64,000 nt of DNA, from contig CM075354.1 of assembly GCA_037693485.1 (NCBI GenBank), positions 143,181,001 to 143,245,000 of the forward strand, read 5' to 3'. Each line of letters starts with the position of its first letter. Position 1 is the first letter of the stretch. The notes beneath the pieces are model-generated. The model saw only the letters and a list, made by a program, of their open reading frames with translations. It did not search any database and was not told where the DNA came from. Made by a program: the position numbers and the translations under genes. Origin of the DNA: Kitagawia praeruptora. Lineage: Eukaryota; Streptophyta; Magnoliopsida; Apiales; Apiaceae. Shown one piece after another: positions 34,801 to 46,067 of the stretch.

Positions 34801-37605
34801 GCGGGTCATCTCATGCTAAGCTTCATGGACGCTTTTTCGGGATACAACCAAATCAAGTTGGCACCAGAAGATAGAGAGAAAACATCCTTCATCACCCATC
34901 GAGGAGTTTATTGTTACAAGGTCATGCCTTTCGGCCTTATCAATGCGGGAGCAACTTATCAAAGAATGATGAATAAAATCTTTGCCGGACAACTTGGTCG
35001 CAATATGGAGGTATATGTTGATGATATGATAGTTAAATCTTTACTTTTGAAGACTCACCTTGCAGATTTGAAGGAGTGCTTCGAGAAGTTGAAAGCACAC
35101 AACATGAAGTTAAATCCAGATAAGTGTACATTTGCCTTGGAGGCAGGAAAATTCTTAGGTTTCTTGGTCAGTCAAAGAGGGATAGAAGCCAATCCTGAGA
35201 AAATTCAAGCAATTTTGGATATGCGGCCTCCTAAGACAATTCGTGACGTGCAAAGGTTAACAGGAAGGTTAGCCGCCTTAAGAAGATTTATATCTAAGTT
35301 GGCGGAGAGATGCCTACCTTTCTTCGACACCTTAAGGGGAGCAACATCTACGAAGATTATCAGGTGGACTCCCGAATGTCAAGCCGCTTTCGATGACTTG
35401 AAGGCATATCTCTCAACCCCACCTTTGTTAACAACAGCTGCTCCTACCGAACCTCTAGCAATATACTTGTCGGCATCTAATGCGGCTGTTGGAGCGGTGT
35501 TAATCAAAGAAGATGAAGGAGGACAAAAGCCTATTTATTATGTGAGCCAAGTGCTAAAGGATGCGGAAACCCGCTACCCTCCTGTAGAAAAATTTGCATA
35601 TGCCCTTGTTACTGCAAGTAGGAAGTTAAGGCATTACTTCCAAGGAAGAGAGATCAAGGTTATTACCAATCAACCTTTGAAGAAGCTTCTACACAAGCCA
35701 GATTTATCAGGAAGATTGATCAATTGGGCAGTAGAATTAAGTCAATTTTCTATCTCCTACGAGCCAAGGAAGGCCATTAAGGCACAAGCTCTATCGGACT
35801 TCATTGTAGAATGCTCGTTTGGTAATCAAGATAAAATACCAACTTTAGAGGATGATCCTCCTGCCAATGAACCTGTCCCTCTTCCAAACCCAACATGGAA
35901 ACTCTTCGTGGATGGATCTTCTACTTCGGCTAGGAGTGGGGCAGGGCTAATCTTGATTAGCCCAGAAGGTTTCCAAGTGATGCAAGCCATAAGATTCACT
36001 TTCAAAGCTACCAACAATCAGGCCGAGTATGAAGCACTTATTGCAGGACTTAACTTGGCAAGAAGTCTCCAAGTTCAACACCTCTCAATCTTCAGTGATT
36101 CTCAAATTGTAGTAAGGCAAACTGCGGGGGATTATGCTACGAAAGATATCATTCTTACCAAGTATCAAGCCTTGGTCAAATCCCTCCTTTCTCTCTTTGT
36201 CAGCTACACACTTGTACAAGTGGATAGAGGTGACAATACAATTGCGGATTTGCTCTCTAAGCTAGTAGAGTCAGAAAAAGACCATTTAGATGGTTCTGTC
36301 TATTTTGAAGAATTGAAAGTACCAGCTATTGAGGGGCAACAAATCATGGAAGTAGACATTGCCGACTCAACTTGGATGACACCTATCATCGACTACTTGA
36401 AGGAGAATATTCTACCTGATGATTCCACCAAGGCAAAACAAATCCGCTCTCAAGCCGCCAAATTTTTCATTCAAGATGACATTCTCTATAAGCGGACTTT
36501 CGATTCTCCCATCCTCAAGTGCATCGACCCAGATGAGGCTCTATATTGCATGAGAGAAGTGCATGAAGGGATTTGTGGAGATCACATGGGGGGAAAAGCT
36601 CTTGCTCATAAAATTCTTAGGCAAGGATACTTTTGGCCTACTTTGGCTAAGGATTGTAAAGCTTTTGTCAAGAAGTGTACACAGTGCCAGCTCTTCAGCA
36701 ATGTCCCTAAGCAAGCACCCGCCTTGCCCTCATCTATTCTATCCCCCATTCCCTTCGCAATGTGGGGCATCGATATCATGGGACCATTCCCCAAAGCTAA
36801 AGGAGAACTTCAATATGTGATGGTGGCAATAGATTATATGACAAAATGGGTGGAAGCTAAGGCACTAAGAACAATCACTCAAGAAGATGCCATTAAGTTT
36901 GTCAATGAAAATGTTATCACAAGGTTTGGAATCCCAAGAGTGATGGTGTCTGACAATGGAACCCAATTTGTCGGGTCAAAGTTCGTGAAGTTCCTCTCTG
37001 AAAGAGGAGTGAAGCATAAGAAAGCTTCTGTGTGCCACCCTCAAAGCAATGGGCAGGTAGAAATCACAAACCGAACCATTGTGCGAGGTTTAGAGAAAAG
37101 ACTCCAAGCATCTAAGAAAAAATGGCCTGAAGAGCTACCAAATGTGTTGTGGGCTTACCGTACATCCGCCCGAAGCAGTACCAAGGAAACCCCTTTCAAA
37201 CTAGCATTTGGTACCGAAGCCTTGCTCCCGGTAGAAGTGGGATCTCCCTCCTATCGAGTCCTAAACTTTGATGAAGAAGCCAATACCGAAGGTCTGCGCG
37301 ACAACATTGAACTTATAGATGAAGTTAGAGATGAAGCCGTGCAGAGGATGGATACATACAAGGAAAAAACCAAGGAATTCTTTGCTAAGAAGACAAGAAT
37401 TCGAAAATTTGAGGAAGGAGATTTGGTACTACGGGCAACAGAAGCTTCCGACCCACGCCATACGGGAAAACTCATGCCCAAGTGGGAAGGTCCCTACAAG
37501 GTGAAGCATGTGCTACGCCCAGGCTCCTACAAGTTAGAAAGGTTGGACGGTACTGAAGTAAACAACACATGGCATGGAGATAAGTTGCGAAAGTACTACA
37601 CCTAA
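31846..37605 (+). CDS. Tat element gag-pol polyprotein, intact
   Basis: About 1919 residues from the first ATG (31846) to TAA. Order: basic/acidic N-terminus with a charged helix (about residues 150-190), capsid (YDGNGDPEEHLSYF, LRGSAQRWF, LENYLKRFKEAV), a C-x2-H-x3-H-x4-C knuckle-like motif (CEYHATHGHTTENC), protease (LIDNGSSVDVIF), reverse transcriptase (WRVCVDYTDLN, MPFGLINAGATYQ, catalytic YVDD), a degenerate first RNase H (IYYVSQVLKD region), a second RNase H (LFVDGSS, NNQAEYEAL, FSDSQIV), and integrase (GDHMGG, CTQCQ, then D in GIDIMGPF, D in VSDNGTQF, E in NGQVEITNR). All catalytic residues looked for are present, except that the first RNase H lacks its usual active-site acids, as known for dual-RNase-H Tat elements. 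Confidence 0.94.
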   Translation: MGPSKNTRLQARTTVDPNNPNQVEEQLQGTQQDIVHGTSHRSEPALQRMGTREEDPPLNLDLTRFAPNQVNFLLNVAANLQNPHQQNNPPQSNGRREQPPLEDEAHSANNNGSKRPRTTRSVFSRLGSSQDTNHIRHGKDHHRPETWRINRRVRDLRHELEAKKAEYEREKRRLEDEFYQEKERERTPEPTPIGGIGSSQQEILNTLNELKRKVEGEVSAGPGESPFSKRLEDESRQTHLKHPNLDSYDGNGDPEEHLSYFDQLALFYEYRDLTCCRFFASTLRGSAQRWFCRLPPRTIDTWADFKKAFLNKFKANQPHEVHTVFLETIAQRSGETLENYLKRFKEAVNKVVSVNETEALVHLRRGLDPYDCERYICKLMEHKPTTLARAYELASHFITETEAMRVMKQTRNPPQQKPYFQKERFTFHHSQRPIHEHQVQTTHGPAPPRQKPTFDKSRLSSPTSSKPARKPEPEWTALSMSRANILREIRNKPFYQAPPPLWTAPGDRDSSKHCEYHATHGHTTENCLSLKHFLERLVRQGLINQYLPRQITNGNNSSAPSTSQTNKDKNIVNIVIGGTQSPPRAPETQEVMAISQKDTVGDVITFSDADLEGVNPYNTEALVVTIETRDNVVKKVLIDNGSSVDVIFTHCWERLKLEDKLEGCEEEAPLYGFGHNAVPIVGIVKLPILFGTAPRQVQHIIKLYVVNTPSSYNMILGRPTLTRLRAITSTTHLKMKFPTIAGIGEIKGDTEASKYCYGSALNLAQTDPSNMRKARTVQRRREKRKRHFEHQRNQRKRTRDVQMVENIEQDFEEQRMDASLKKCLQKDEVPVVTPAVETEKIELVPGDGTKRISIGAGLDSVFKEGLTKLLREYADIFSWSPKEMPGIDESIAMHKLNVHKDAVPKMQKRRNFAPDRQRAIDEEIDKMLDADLICEVTYPEWVANVVLVKKANGKWRVCVDYTDLNAACPKDPYPLPSIDQLIDATAGHLMLSFMDAFSGYNQIKLAPEDREKTSFITHRGVYCYKVMPFGLINAGATYQRMMNKIFAGQLGRNMEVYVDDMIVKSLLLKTHLADLKECFEKLKAHNMKLNPDKCTFALEAGKFLGFLVSQRGIEANPEKIQAILDMRPPKTIRDVQRLTGRLAALRRFISKLAERCLPFFDTLRGATSTKIIRWTPECQAAFDDLKAYLSTPPLLTTAAPTEPLAIYLSASNAAVGAVLIKEDEGGQKPIYYVSQVLKDAETRYPPVEKFAYALVTASRKLRHYFQGREIKVITNQPLKKLLHKPDLSGRLINWAVELSQFSISYEPRKAIKAQALSDFIVECSFGNQDKIPTLEDDPPANEPVPLPNPTWKLFVDGSSTSARSGAGLILISPEGFQVMQAIRFTFKATNNQAEYEALIAGLNLARSLQVQHLSIFSDSQIVVRQTAGDYATKDIILTKYQALVKSLLSLFVSYTLVQVDRGDNTIADLLSKLVESEKDHLDGSVYFEELKVPAIEGQQIMEVDIADSTWMTPIIDYLKENILPDDSTKAKQIRSQAAKFFIQDDILYKRTFDSPILKCIDPDEALYCMREVHEGICGDHMGGKALAHKILRQGYFWPTLAKDCKAFVKKCTQCQLFSNVPKQAPALPSSILSPIPFAMWGIDIMGPFPKAKGELQYVMVAIDYMTKWVEAKALRTITQEDAIKFVNENVITRFGIPRVMVSDNGTQFVGSKFVKFLSERGVKHKKASVCHPQSNGQVEITNRTIVRGLEKRLQASKKKWPEELPNVLWAYRTSARSSTKETPFKLAFGTEALLPVEVGSPSYRVLNFDEEANTEGLRDNIELIDEVRDEAVQRMDTYKEKTKEFFAKKTRIRKFEEGDLVLRATEASDPRHTGKLMPKWEGPYKVKHVLRPGSYKLERLDGTEVNNTWHGDKLRKYYT

Positions 37606-38283
37606 GGATTGCTTGTTCACCCCTACTACTACAACTACTACTACTACTATTACTACAATCAAGTGTTGGAGGCATACTTCTATGAGTCTCCACGGCACAT
37701 TATCTACGTTATTAGTAACTCTCATCAACTACTCATGTAATCATCTTTCATGAATGAAGTATCTTTTTTCTAGTCACAATACATTGCAAGTAAGTTGTAT
37801 TTCAGACACAAGTAACACCATCTCAGAAACAAGACAAGTAAAACCCTCTCAAACACAAGGCAAGTAACATCGCCTCCGACGCAAAAGAAATACTATCGCA
37901 GACAAAAGTAATTTTATTTCAGACACAATTTTACGACATGTTGGTACAAACTCAAAGAAGTAAGTTATTTCAGACACAAGTAACACTACCTCAGACATAA
38001 ATCTAAATGTTCGATATTATCTCATGAGAGGCATTCAGACACAAGTTAGTAATTTCTCCCAGACACAAGTAGTACAACAATTATAAATAAAACGTGCAAA
38101 TGGTTCAAACATTACTACTTTTTCCCCGCCGAAAGAATGCAAGGAAGAAGCTCCAACACTACAAAGAAGTTCAAATGTAATACAACTTCAAATAAAATAA
38201 TAACACAAGTTTTAGAACATCCTAAGACAAAAGGAAACATAGTCATGATACTAGCTAAACATAGGAAGTGACACATCAAGGTA
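37606..38283 (+). repeat. Short interspersed repeats between pol and the antisense gene
   Basis: 37618-37655 is a CTA/CTACTA microsatellite. 37800-38075 holds eight or more copies of a TCAGACACAAGTAA-like motif at irregular 20-60-bp spacing. No open frame of note. Confidence 0.7.
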
Positions 38284-41056
38284 TCAAGGCGGTGCAACCG
38301 TCTCCCTGCGGGAAGAAGCCCTCTGTCGGGCTCTCACCCAATCCAAGAAATAAGTCTCAAAGCCTTCTCTCGATCTATGGAGATCATCCCTAAGAAACTC
38401 ACGACAACAATCAACAACAAGCGGAGTCACTTTCCGACTCTCGGCACCAACAACTCTAGTAAAATCTACACTCCCTCGAAAGGCTGTTACAGCGTCATCC
38501 AAGTCCTGTGTATACATTGGGGTGGCCTTATATTCCAGGATCACATCTTCCCTCGATGGCACAGCAGCTAACTGCTCCTCTAGCAATTTAACCCTCTCAG
38601 ACAAGGTGTTGTTCGCAGTCTCTGCAGCCTCAAGTTTTGCACCCGCCACTTCCAACTTCTCCTTGGCACGGTTGGCATCATCCACGGCTTCTTTAACTTG
38701 ATCTTCCAAGCGCTTCTTGTCAGCAGCAAAGCCTTCTTCAGCATCCTTTCGTACAAGATCAATGTCAGCAGTCAAGGCATCTTTCTCTTGACTTAGTGTC
38801 TTCATCTTCTTTTCTGCCAACTTACGCCTAGCACGCTCCCGGCAAGCAGCCAAAGCAGCACCATACCCATATCCACAAAACTGCATTACCACAAACAAGA
38901 CAAATATAATTGAGAAAGCAATATAAAGAACAAATTGGATAAAGTTCAAAGCAGTTAAAAGGCCACATACCCGAGCCCCAAATTTTTCCATTCTCTTAAC
39001 AATTTTGGGTAGCTTCATCCCACCAAGCTTATCCATGTCATCACGTGTCAAGAGCTTGGTCATAAGCTGCTTCGGAGCGGTAGGAAACAGATACCCCACG
39101 CCTCGCCTGCTAACACCTGTAGTAGGATCCACTATCTCATCATCCGAAGAAGCTACATACTCAAAAGTGGAGTCTACTACCCGCCGTGACCCAAATCTCT
39201 TCTTCAAACCAACTTTGGAGCGTGGGACGAGTATCTTAGGACGACATCTCGGTACATGTTTTCCCTTACCATGGTCCTTGTTCGCATCGGTTTTCTCTTT
39301 CTGCCTTGAAACAGGATTGTCCTCTACTTTCTTCCCTATGTCACCAAGCATACCTACACACAAGCCAAAAAAAGTTACAAAAATAGATTCTTGACAACAA
39401 AAGCTACAAACAAATAAGAGAAAGAACAAATGTTAACAACAAAGATGACATACCGTCGTTAACCAAAGGCTCAACATCTTCCAACACAGGTGAGCTACTC
39501 TCTGCTCCAACTAGATCCTCTCCCAAAATAGCACCACCTCCCATACTAACATCACCGAACATCATGTCCCAGTCAACGGGATTTTCACCCTCTACCCATT
39601 CTTTACCGGAAACTTTCTCTTGACGTGCTACTGGCTCACTGATATCCTCGGGCACATGTAACTGCTCCTTTTGGCCCAAAGTAATAAGACGTCTCTTCTT
39701 AGGCGGACTACCACCACTATCCACACAAGTTCCCGTCTCAATGGCTCTACCTTCCTGAACATATAACACTTCCTCCTCAACAACCGCACTATCTTCGAGT
39801 CTATGATTTTCAACCTCCACTTCGGCATCACTCGGATCAAGCTCCAACACACTCTCTTCCTCCTCCTCGGCATCATCATCCTCGGCATCTTCCATTTCAT
39901 CATCCTCGCCTCCGGACATATCACCCTCGCCTCCGGACATGTCACATCCCTCTCCCTCTACACGCCTCTTCAGGTGTGAAGGCTTGGGTGGCTGAGCTTT
40001 TAAGAACTCTTCAATCCTCGCCTTATCATCACCCCATACAAACTCTCCCCTGTCCATTGACCTCGGCGGATACACTGTCACAATAACAAAAATTTAGTCC
40101 GTTGTCGATACAAATTAACTCAAATTTAGAAAGAATGACAACATTGATGGAAAAGTGAACTACTTACATTCATAGAATTTCAACCTGCTAACCTTGAATA
40201 ACTCATCCTTCCCCCAAGGAGCTGTGAAAACACGCAAGCAACGCACACAACTTTCGACATTCGCTTCAGACAATGCATTCCTTTTTATGACACATCTCGG
40301 CTCGCAATTTGCAGAAAATCCAGGCATGTAGCTCCAGTCCCCACCACGCAAAATAATGTACTCATATTGCCAATTTTTCAGGGTATTAGGCAATTTCACT
40401 GGCTTAAAGCCATCAGCAGCATGTCCTATCCGACTATTCTTGTTGCCTTGAAAGACTTCATAAAAAGGAGCACAATTGGACCTCTTCACAGAAAAGATGG
40501 TGAAGAATGCCTCGAAAGTTGGTTGCCGCTTATACCGGATACATGAAGCAATGAACCACAAAATCAGTCGAATGGAGTTCGGAGTGAACTGCGCGGGAGT
40601 ACATCTGAACTGCTGTTTAAACAATGCTACTAAGAATTTGTGAGGCTTAGGCCTTAGGCCTGCCTTGAAATGCTCAATGGGCATCGCTATGCCACCATCA
40701 CTAGGCCGAGAATACAGTCTCTCATCAGGAGTAGGGACCCTCCAAGAATAATCACCTCCAATTTGGAAGGCTTTAGACAGAATACCCTCCCACTTGCGAT
40801 GTTGAAAAGAACTCTGATGTTTTAGATGATCAAGTTTTCCCCATGTAACATCAAGCTTTTTTATGTCAAATGATGGAGGCTTAATGTGATTTTTCTTGTT
40901 ATACTCACCTATGCTGGTAAAATAAGCCTCAGGATCAATAGTCACTGGCGCCATGGGAAAGAGATAATTAGAGCCTGACCAAGACCCATCGTTAAGCAAC
41001 AGGCTTGAAGAATTCCTGGTATTACTTCTTCCATTGGAGGTGCTAGTTCCCGCCAT
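38284..41056 (-). CDS. Four-exon antisense gene of the Tat element (gypsy-associated domain, acidic linker, coiled coil)
   Basis: Exons by splice signals: 41056-40168, 40074-39454, 39353-38971, 38880-38284. All introns are GT-AG (gtaagt/tgacag, gtatgt/tgtgtag, gtatgt/aatgcag) and phases agree, giving about 829 residues. Residues about 90-290 resemble the plant 'putative gypsy type transposon' domain (MPIEHFKAGLRPKPHKFL, QFTPNSIRLILWFIA, FFTIFSVKR). Next is a very acidic region (EDDDAEEEEESVLELD) with a basic PKKRR patch. The last third is a coiled coil (EKKMKTLSQEKDAL, NTLSERVKLLEEQL). It runs opposite to gag-pol. Extra antisense genes are known in Tat/Retand elements; their role is not established. 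A poly-A run (41097-41122) lies just upstream of the ATG. Confidence 0.8.
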
Positions 41057-44000
41057 CTGTCAACACATGCAATAAAAGACAAGTCAGACAAGTTATAAAA
41101 AAAAAAAAAAAAAAAAAAAAACTTCACCACCTCACGTGTACACACATTAATTTATACATACACCCACAACAACAAAACAAGCATATGAAGCACCTTGACC
41201 CGCCTTCTCACAATAACTAACAGCATACATACTCACCACAAAAAACTAAGTCCACATGATACTGGCCTACTTGCTCTGTTAACTAAATACTCCGTATATG
41301 TACTAACAATTTTATATCTATCCGGTCTTCACTCTCACTCATTACTATCTCTGTTTCATTTTTCACAACCCTACGAAATAACCTACCCACTTACTACCTC
41401 CCATTCCATGTGCATGCATATGTACGAAATACATCAACAACATAAAACCTCACAGACTTTGTGAAGCCCCGTTCCCGCCTCCTCTTAACTCTCGTGTCCC
41501 GCCTTCTCTATCATCAACTACACGACCTCATACATAAACAAACAAAACTACAGCAATAAGTAAACAACTACACTAACATCATACTACCTAGCCTCCTGTT
41601 ACACTCTTTTCTTGTCCCGCCTTCTCCAGTCCCGCTTTCACCAACATAGTCCCGCCTTCTCACTACACCCGCCATCTGCTCTCTCTACAACTCTCTAGAC
41701 TATAAAACCTCCTGCTAGAACACATCTCAAATACAGTCTTATTACACATAACACCCAGCATAAACAACACGTCAACTCCATTAGCAGTTACTACATATAT
41801 TTATCTACCCAACAGACAACACAAACATGTTCCCGCCTGCATCGACCTAGTCCCGCTTCCTCTGCTCAGTTCCCGTTTTCTCACTTAAGTACAGTTTTGC
41901 AACACCCACCTCATACATGTGCTCTATATACATTATCAAAAACAGACATAAAATCACGCATGTTATTTTCCCGCTCCCAGATTTGACCAATGACCCGCCT
42001 TCGTGGTAAAGAAACTAGTACACAAACTTGCCACAACTATATAAACACACTACTCATGTTACAAACTTCACTAAATTCTTTGACCCTTGTCCCGCCTTCA
42101 CCAACTCTGTTCTGCAATGCCCAACACACACATGTGCTAACATAATTTTTTATTTCACCAAGTACTCGCACTACTTCTCTGTTTCCTCACAACCACAAAG
42201 ACACCCAAATAAAACTAAGTCAACGGAAAAACAGTCCCGCCTCCTCTCACCTAGCTCTCATTCCTGCCTTCTTTTACTTACTCTCATTATGTAATTTAAG
42301 TTATTGTACCGCCTCCCATAGCAGACACATTCCCGCTTCCAGGTGACATATTTCTCTTAAGACTTTCTAATAGAAGTGTGAATACTTACATCCAATCCTC
42401 CAGCTGTTGGGCCACTGTACTTACCTTATAAAAATTATACTCAGTCCCGCGTGTCCTACTTCTCACTACTTAACAACTATACATTCTCACTTCCCCTGTA
42501 GTAACCCATGCCCGCTTTCCCGCCTCCAAACAACACTCAACCTCTCAAAAATCTTATAATAAAAATCTCACCAAGTGGTATAGCTTTTACCCGGCTCCTA
42601 CTACCTACCCATGCGGATTCTTACTCCTTCCCGCTACATAAAACAAATACCCCTGCCTCCTCACCATTATCACTCACCATTATCACGACTACACTACTTT
42701 TACATGCTGTTAGCAAATAAAGACACCATGCAGGACCCAAAACAAAAATATACAAACATGCGGGTACGTGTATACACGCATTGTTTTGCATAAAGCCCAA
42801 ACATACAAAGCATGCTATATCTTAAAAAAAAAATAGCTCATACACACACTGACACACATAAAAAATTATCCATACACACTTTCCACCCCCGACTTGACAC
42901 ACACATACATATGCATATATACACCAAACCCAGTAAAAAAAGTGACACCCGGATCTGTTCACATACAAAAGTCAGTCACCTTTGTTACAAAAAAAAAAAA
43001 AGAGAGTACATATCTTGTTTTTGAAGCTACAACACAGGCTGTGATTTACATATCCACATTCAACTAAGGAAGAGAAGGAAAGATAATACATATCCACGTG
43101 TAGTATCCTGATTTTATTTGCCATGTTCTACACCTATCTCCACCAAGCACTGATGGTTACGTTTTTGATGATTTTGTTTATGGAAGATATGGAACGTGGG
43201 TAAAGAAGACATCATCTACGTTTTCTATATATGATGGTTACGGCGAGATACAAGGGTAGAAAAAGTTTGTACAATTTTATACATACCCATACAGTGACAC
43301 CTATAGTTCTACACAAAGCCCACCAACAATATTATTTAAGCCCATCACCTTTTTAACTTTCAATAACCTGTTTACGTTTTAATCTCTTATAACCCCCTAT
43401 TTTTCACTCGCTTTAGTTATTGCTATGTCCATTTGAACGTATTACACAAACACAACCCTAGCATGCACTTTGTAAACAAACCTTAGACACACAGTCTTAT
43501 GAACTCACGAAAACCAGCCAACATTGTTACATGTATACACACAGTTACACATACATCATTAAAGAAGTTAGAAACAACAAGGTAATGGTAGCAGCAAAAA
43601 ACACGTACCAGTTGAGTAATAGTGAGAAGATGATGTTAGGGTTTGTTCCCCACTGCAGCCCACTCCCTATATTTTTTAGCTCCTGTCGTTCTTTGCCTTC
43701 TTGAGTAGGTTGAAGAGTTACGAAAAAGACGATTTCTTTTCACTTCCTTTTCATATAACACAAACAAAAAGGGTTACCCAGTTATATACACTACACATTC
43801 AAACCTCCAGATACATATATAACCTTACATACACACCCATCTCTCATCTAACATACATATGCTTATAAACAACAAGCTCAGTCACAAAAAGTGAAGCTCA
43901 GATATGATAACATATACACAATACTCCTGAGCCTACAACCATGACCACCATTAGAGGATTACGAACACAAAAACGTATGTACCTGGTAAAATGGTTGCGT

Positions 44001-44247
44001 GGGAACTGGCGGATGAGTATTCTTTCACTCCTTGCGCACTCGAGTTACTTCTCGCTTCCTTTCATGCGTTTCTATTTTAAGTGTTTCTCAACAATATAAG
44101 GTAACCTGTTGTCTTTATATATCTATATTTTTATGACTGAAAGCAAGCAAACCGTAAAATGTTTATTTAGACTTATATATGCATGTGTAAGCTCACACGG
44201 ACACCAATATATATATATTAACGCACTATTCCATGTTATATGTTAAA
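41057..44247. other. Long non-coding region of the Tat element
   Basis: No convincing gene. It holds the TCCCGC motif cluster (41195-42635), several CA-rich runs and short A-runs near 42820 and 42985. Open frames at 42028-42294, 42508-42720 and 42812-43024 are low-complexity. Presumably it includes the promoter of the antisense gene at 41056. Confidence 0.6.
41195..42635. repeat. Cluster of about twenty TCCCGC(C/T) motifs
   Basis: Copies lie near 41198 (ACCCGCC), 41473, 41498, 41615, 41630, 41650, 41667, 41830, 41850, 41965, 41993, 42090, 42234, 42330, 42444, 42509, 42517 (TTTCCCGCC) and 42628. Many are followed by TTCTC or TCCT. They stand out in otherwise AT-rich DNA and stop abruptly after about 42635. 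The core equals the plant E2F consensus half TTTCCCGC or differs by a base. Spacing is irregular, so it is not a simple satellite. Confidence 0.75.
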
Positions 44248-44255
44248 AAATACAT

Positions 44256-46067
44256 TAGGGCTGTTCACGAACCGAGCCGAACGAGCTTTTCATCGAACCG
44301 AGCCGAGCTTTGCCCGAAACGAACCGAGCCGAGCTTTGGTCAACTCGAGCCGAGCTTTGGTCAACTCGAACCGAGCCGAGCTTTGACCGAGCTCGAGCCG
44401 CACGCGAGCTGTTCACGAACAACTCGAGCCGATCTCGAGCTCAAGCCGATCTCGAGCTGTTCACGAACGATTCTGAGTTCTGGAGATCCGTACAGATGTC
44501 AAGATGTCAAGATATATATAATTTAATAATATTACCAAATTTTAAAAAACAAAAAATTAATTTGGTTGGAGATATTAGTAGATCACTATTATTTTGACTA
44601 GTACTAGTAACTAGTGTTTTGTCACGTATTGTTGTTTCCATTTTGTGAAAATTATTTCTCGACGATCCAACTGTACGGATGTCAATATATATCTAATTTA
44701 ATGATATTCCCAAATTTTAAAAAAATAAAAAATTAATTTGGTTGGAAAGCTTAGTAGATCACTACTATTCCGACTAGAACTAGTAAATAGTGCTTATTCA
44801 CATATTGTTGTTTCTATTTTATAAAAATTATTTCTCGACGATCCATCGTACGGATGTCAATATATATCTAATTTAATGATATTCCCAAATTTTAAAAAAA
44901 ATAAAAAATTAATTTGGTTGGAGATCTTAGTAGATCACTACTATTCCGACTAGAACTAGTAACTAGTGCTTATTCACATATTGTTGTTTCTATTTTTAAA
45001 AATTATTTCTCGACGATCCAACCGTACGGATGTCAATATATATTTATTTTAATGATATTCACAAATTTTAAAAAAATAAAAAATTAATTTGGTTGGAGAT
45101 CTTAGTAGATCACTACTATTCAGACTAGAACTAGTAACTAGTGTTTATTCACATATTGTTGTTTCTATTTTTTAAATATTATTTTTCGACGATCCAACCG
45201 TACGGATGTCAATATATATTTATTTTAATGATATTCAGAAATTTCAAAAAGATAAAAAATTAATTTGGTTGGAGATCTTAGTAGATCACTACTATTCCGA
45301 CTAGAACTAGTAAATAGTGCTTATTCACATATTGTTGTTTCTATTTTATAAAAATTATTTCTCGACGATCCAACCGTACGGATGTCAATATATATCTAAT
45401 TTAATGATATTCCCAAATTTTAAAAAAAATAAAAAATTAATTTGGTTGGAGGTAGATCACTACTATTCCTACTAGAACTAGTAACTAGTGCTTATTCTCA
45501 TATTGTTGTTTTTATTTTTTAAAAATTATTTCTCGACAATCCAACCGTACGGATGTCAATATATATTTATTTTAATGATATTCACAAATTTTAAAAAAAT
45601 AAAAAATTAATTTGGTAAGAGATCTTAGTAAATCGCTATTATTTTGACTAGTACTAGTAACTAGTGCTTTGTCACAGATTGTTGTTTCTATTTTTTAAAA
45701 ATTATTTCTCGACGATCCAATTGTACGTATGTCAATATATATTTAATTTAATTATATTCCCAAATTTTAAGAAAGTAATAATTATTTTATAATATTTTCA
45801 AAATATCTCAAATAACATAAAATATTTTGATAAATTTTAATTTTTTTCGAGCTTTATCGAGCCGAGCCCGAGCCGAACGAGTTCGAGTCGATCTCGAGCC
45901 GAGCTTGAATCGATCTCGAGCCGATCTCGAGTCGAGCTCATTTTCTTAACGAACACTTTTTCCGAGTTCGAGCTCGAGCTCGAGACTTAACGAACCGAGC
46001 CGAGTCGAGTCCTTAACGAGCCGAGCTCGAGCTTGTTCACGAACAGCTCTGTTCGTGAACAGCTCTA
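44256..46067. mobile_element. hAT-type non-autonomous element carrying a tandem array
   Basis: 8-bp duplication AAATACAT at 44248-44255 and 46068-46075. Terminal inverted repeats TAGGGCTGTTCACGAAC / complement of GTTCGTGAACAGCTCTA. About 220 bp at each end is dense in gagccgag/ctcgag repeats that could fold. The middle is a 175-bp tandem array. No transposase. Confidence 0.9.
44490..45780. repeat. 175-bp tandem repeat array
   Basis: The block starting 'ctcgacgatccaac.gtacggatgtcaatatatat' recurs at 44659, 44834, 45010, 45186, 45361, 45532 and 45709, spacings 171-177 bp, with a partial unit before the first. Each unit also has 'ttaatttggttggagatcttagtagatcactactattc' and the palindromic 'actagaactagtaactagtg'. 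The monomer is close to nucleosome-repeat length, as in plant satellites. Confidence 0.93.

Noticed and set aside
44490..45780. CRISPR-like regular repeats
   Set aside because: The whole 175-bp unit is repeated without unique spacers, and the context is a plant hAT element; it is a tandem array.
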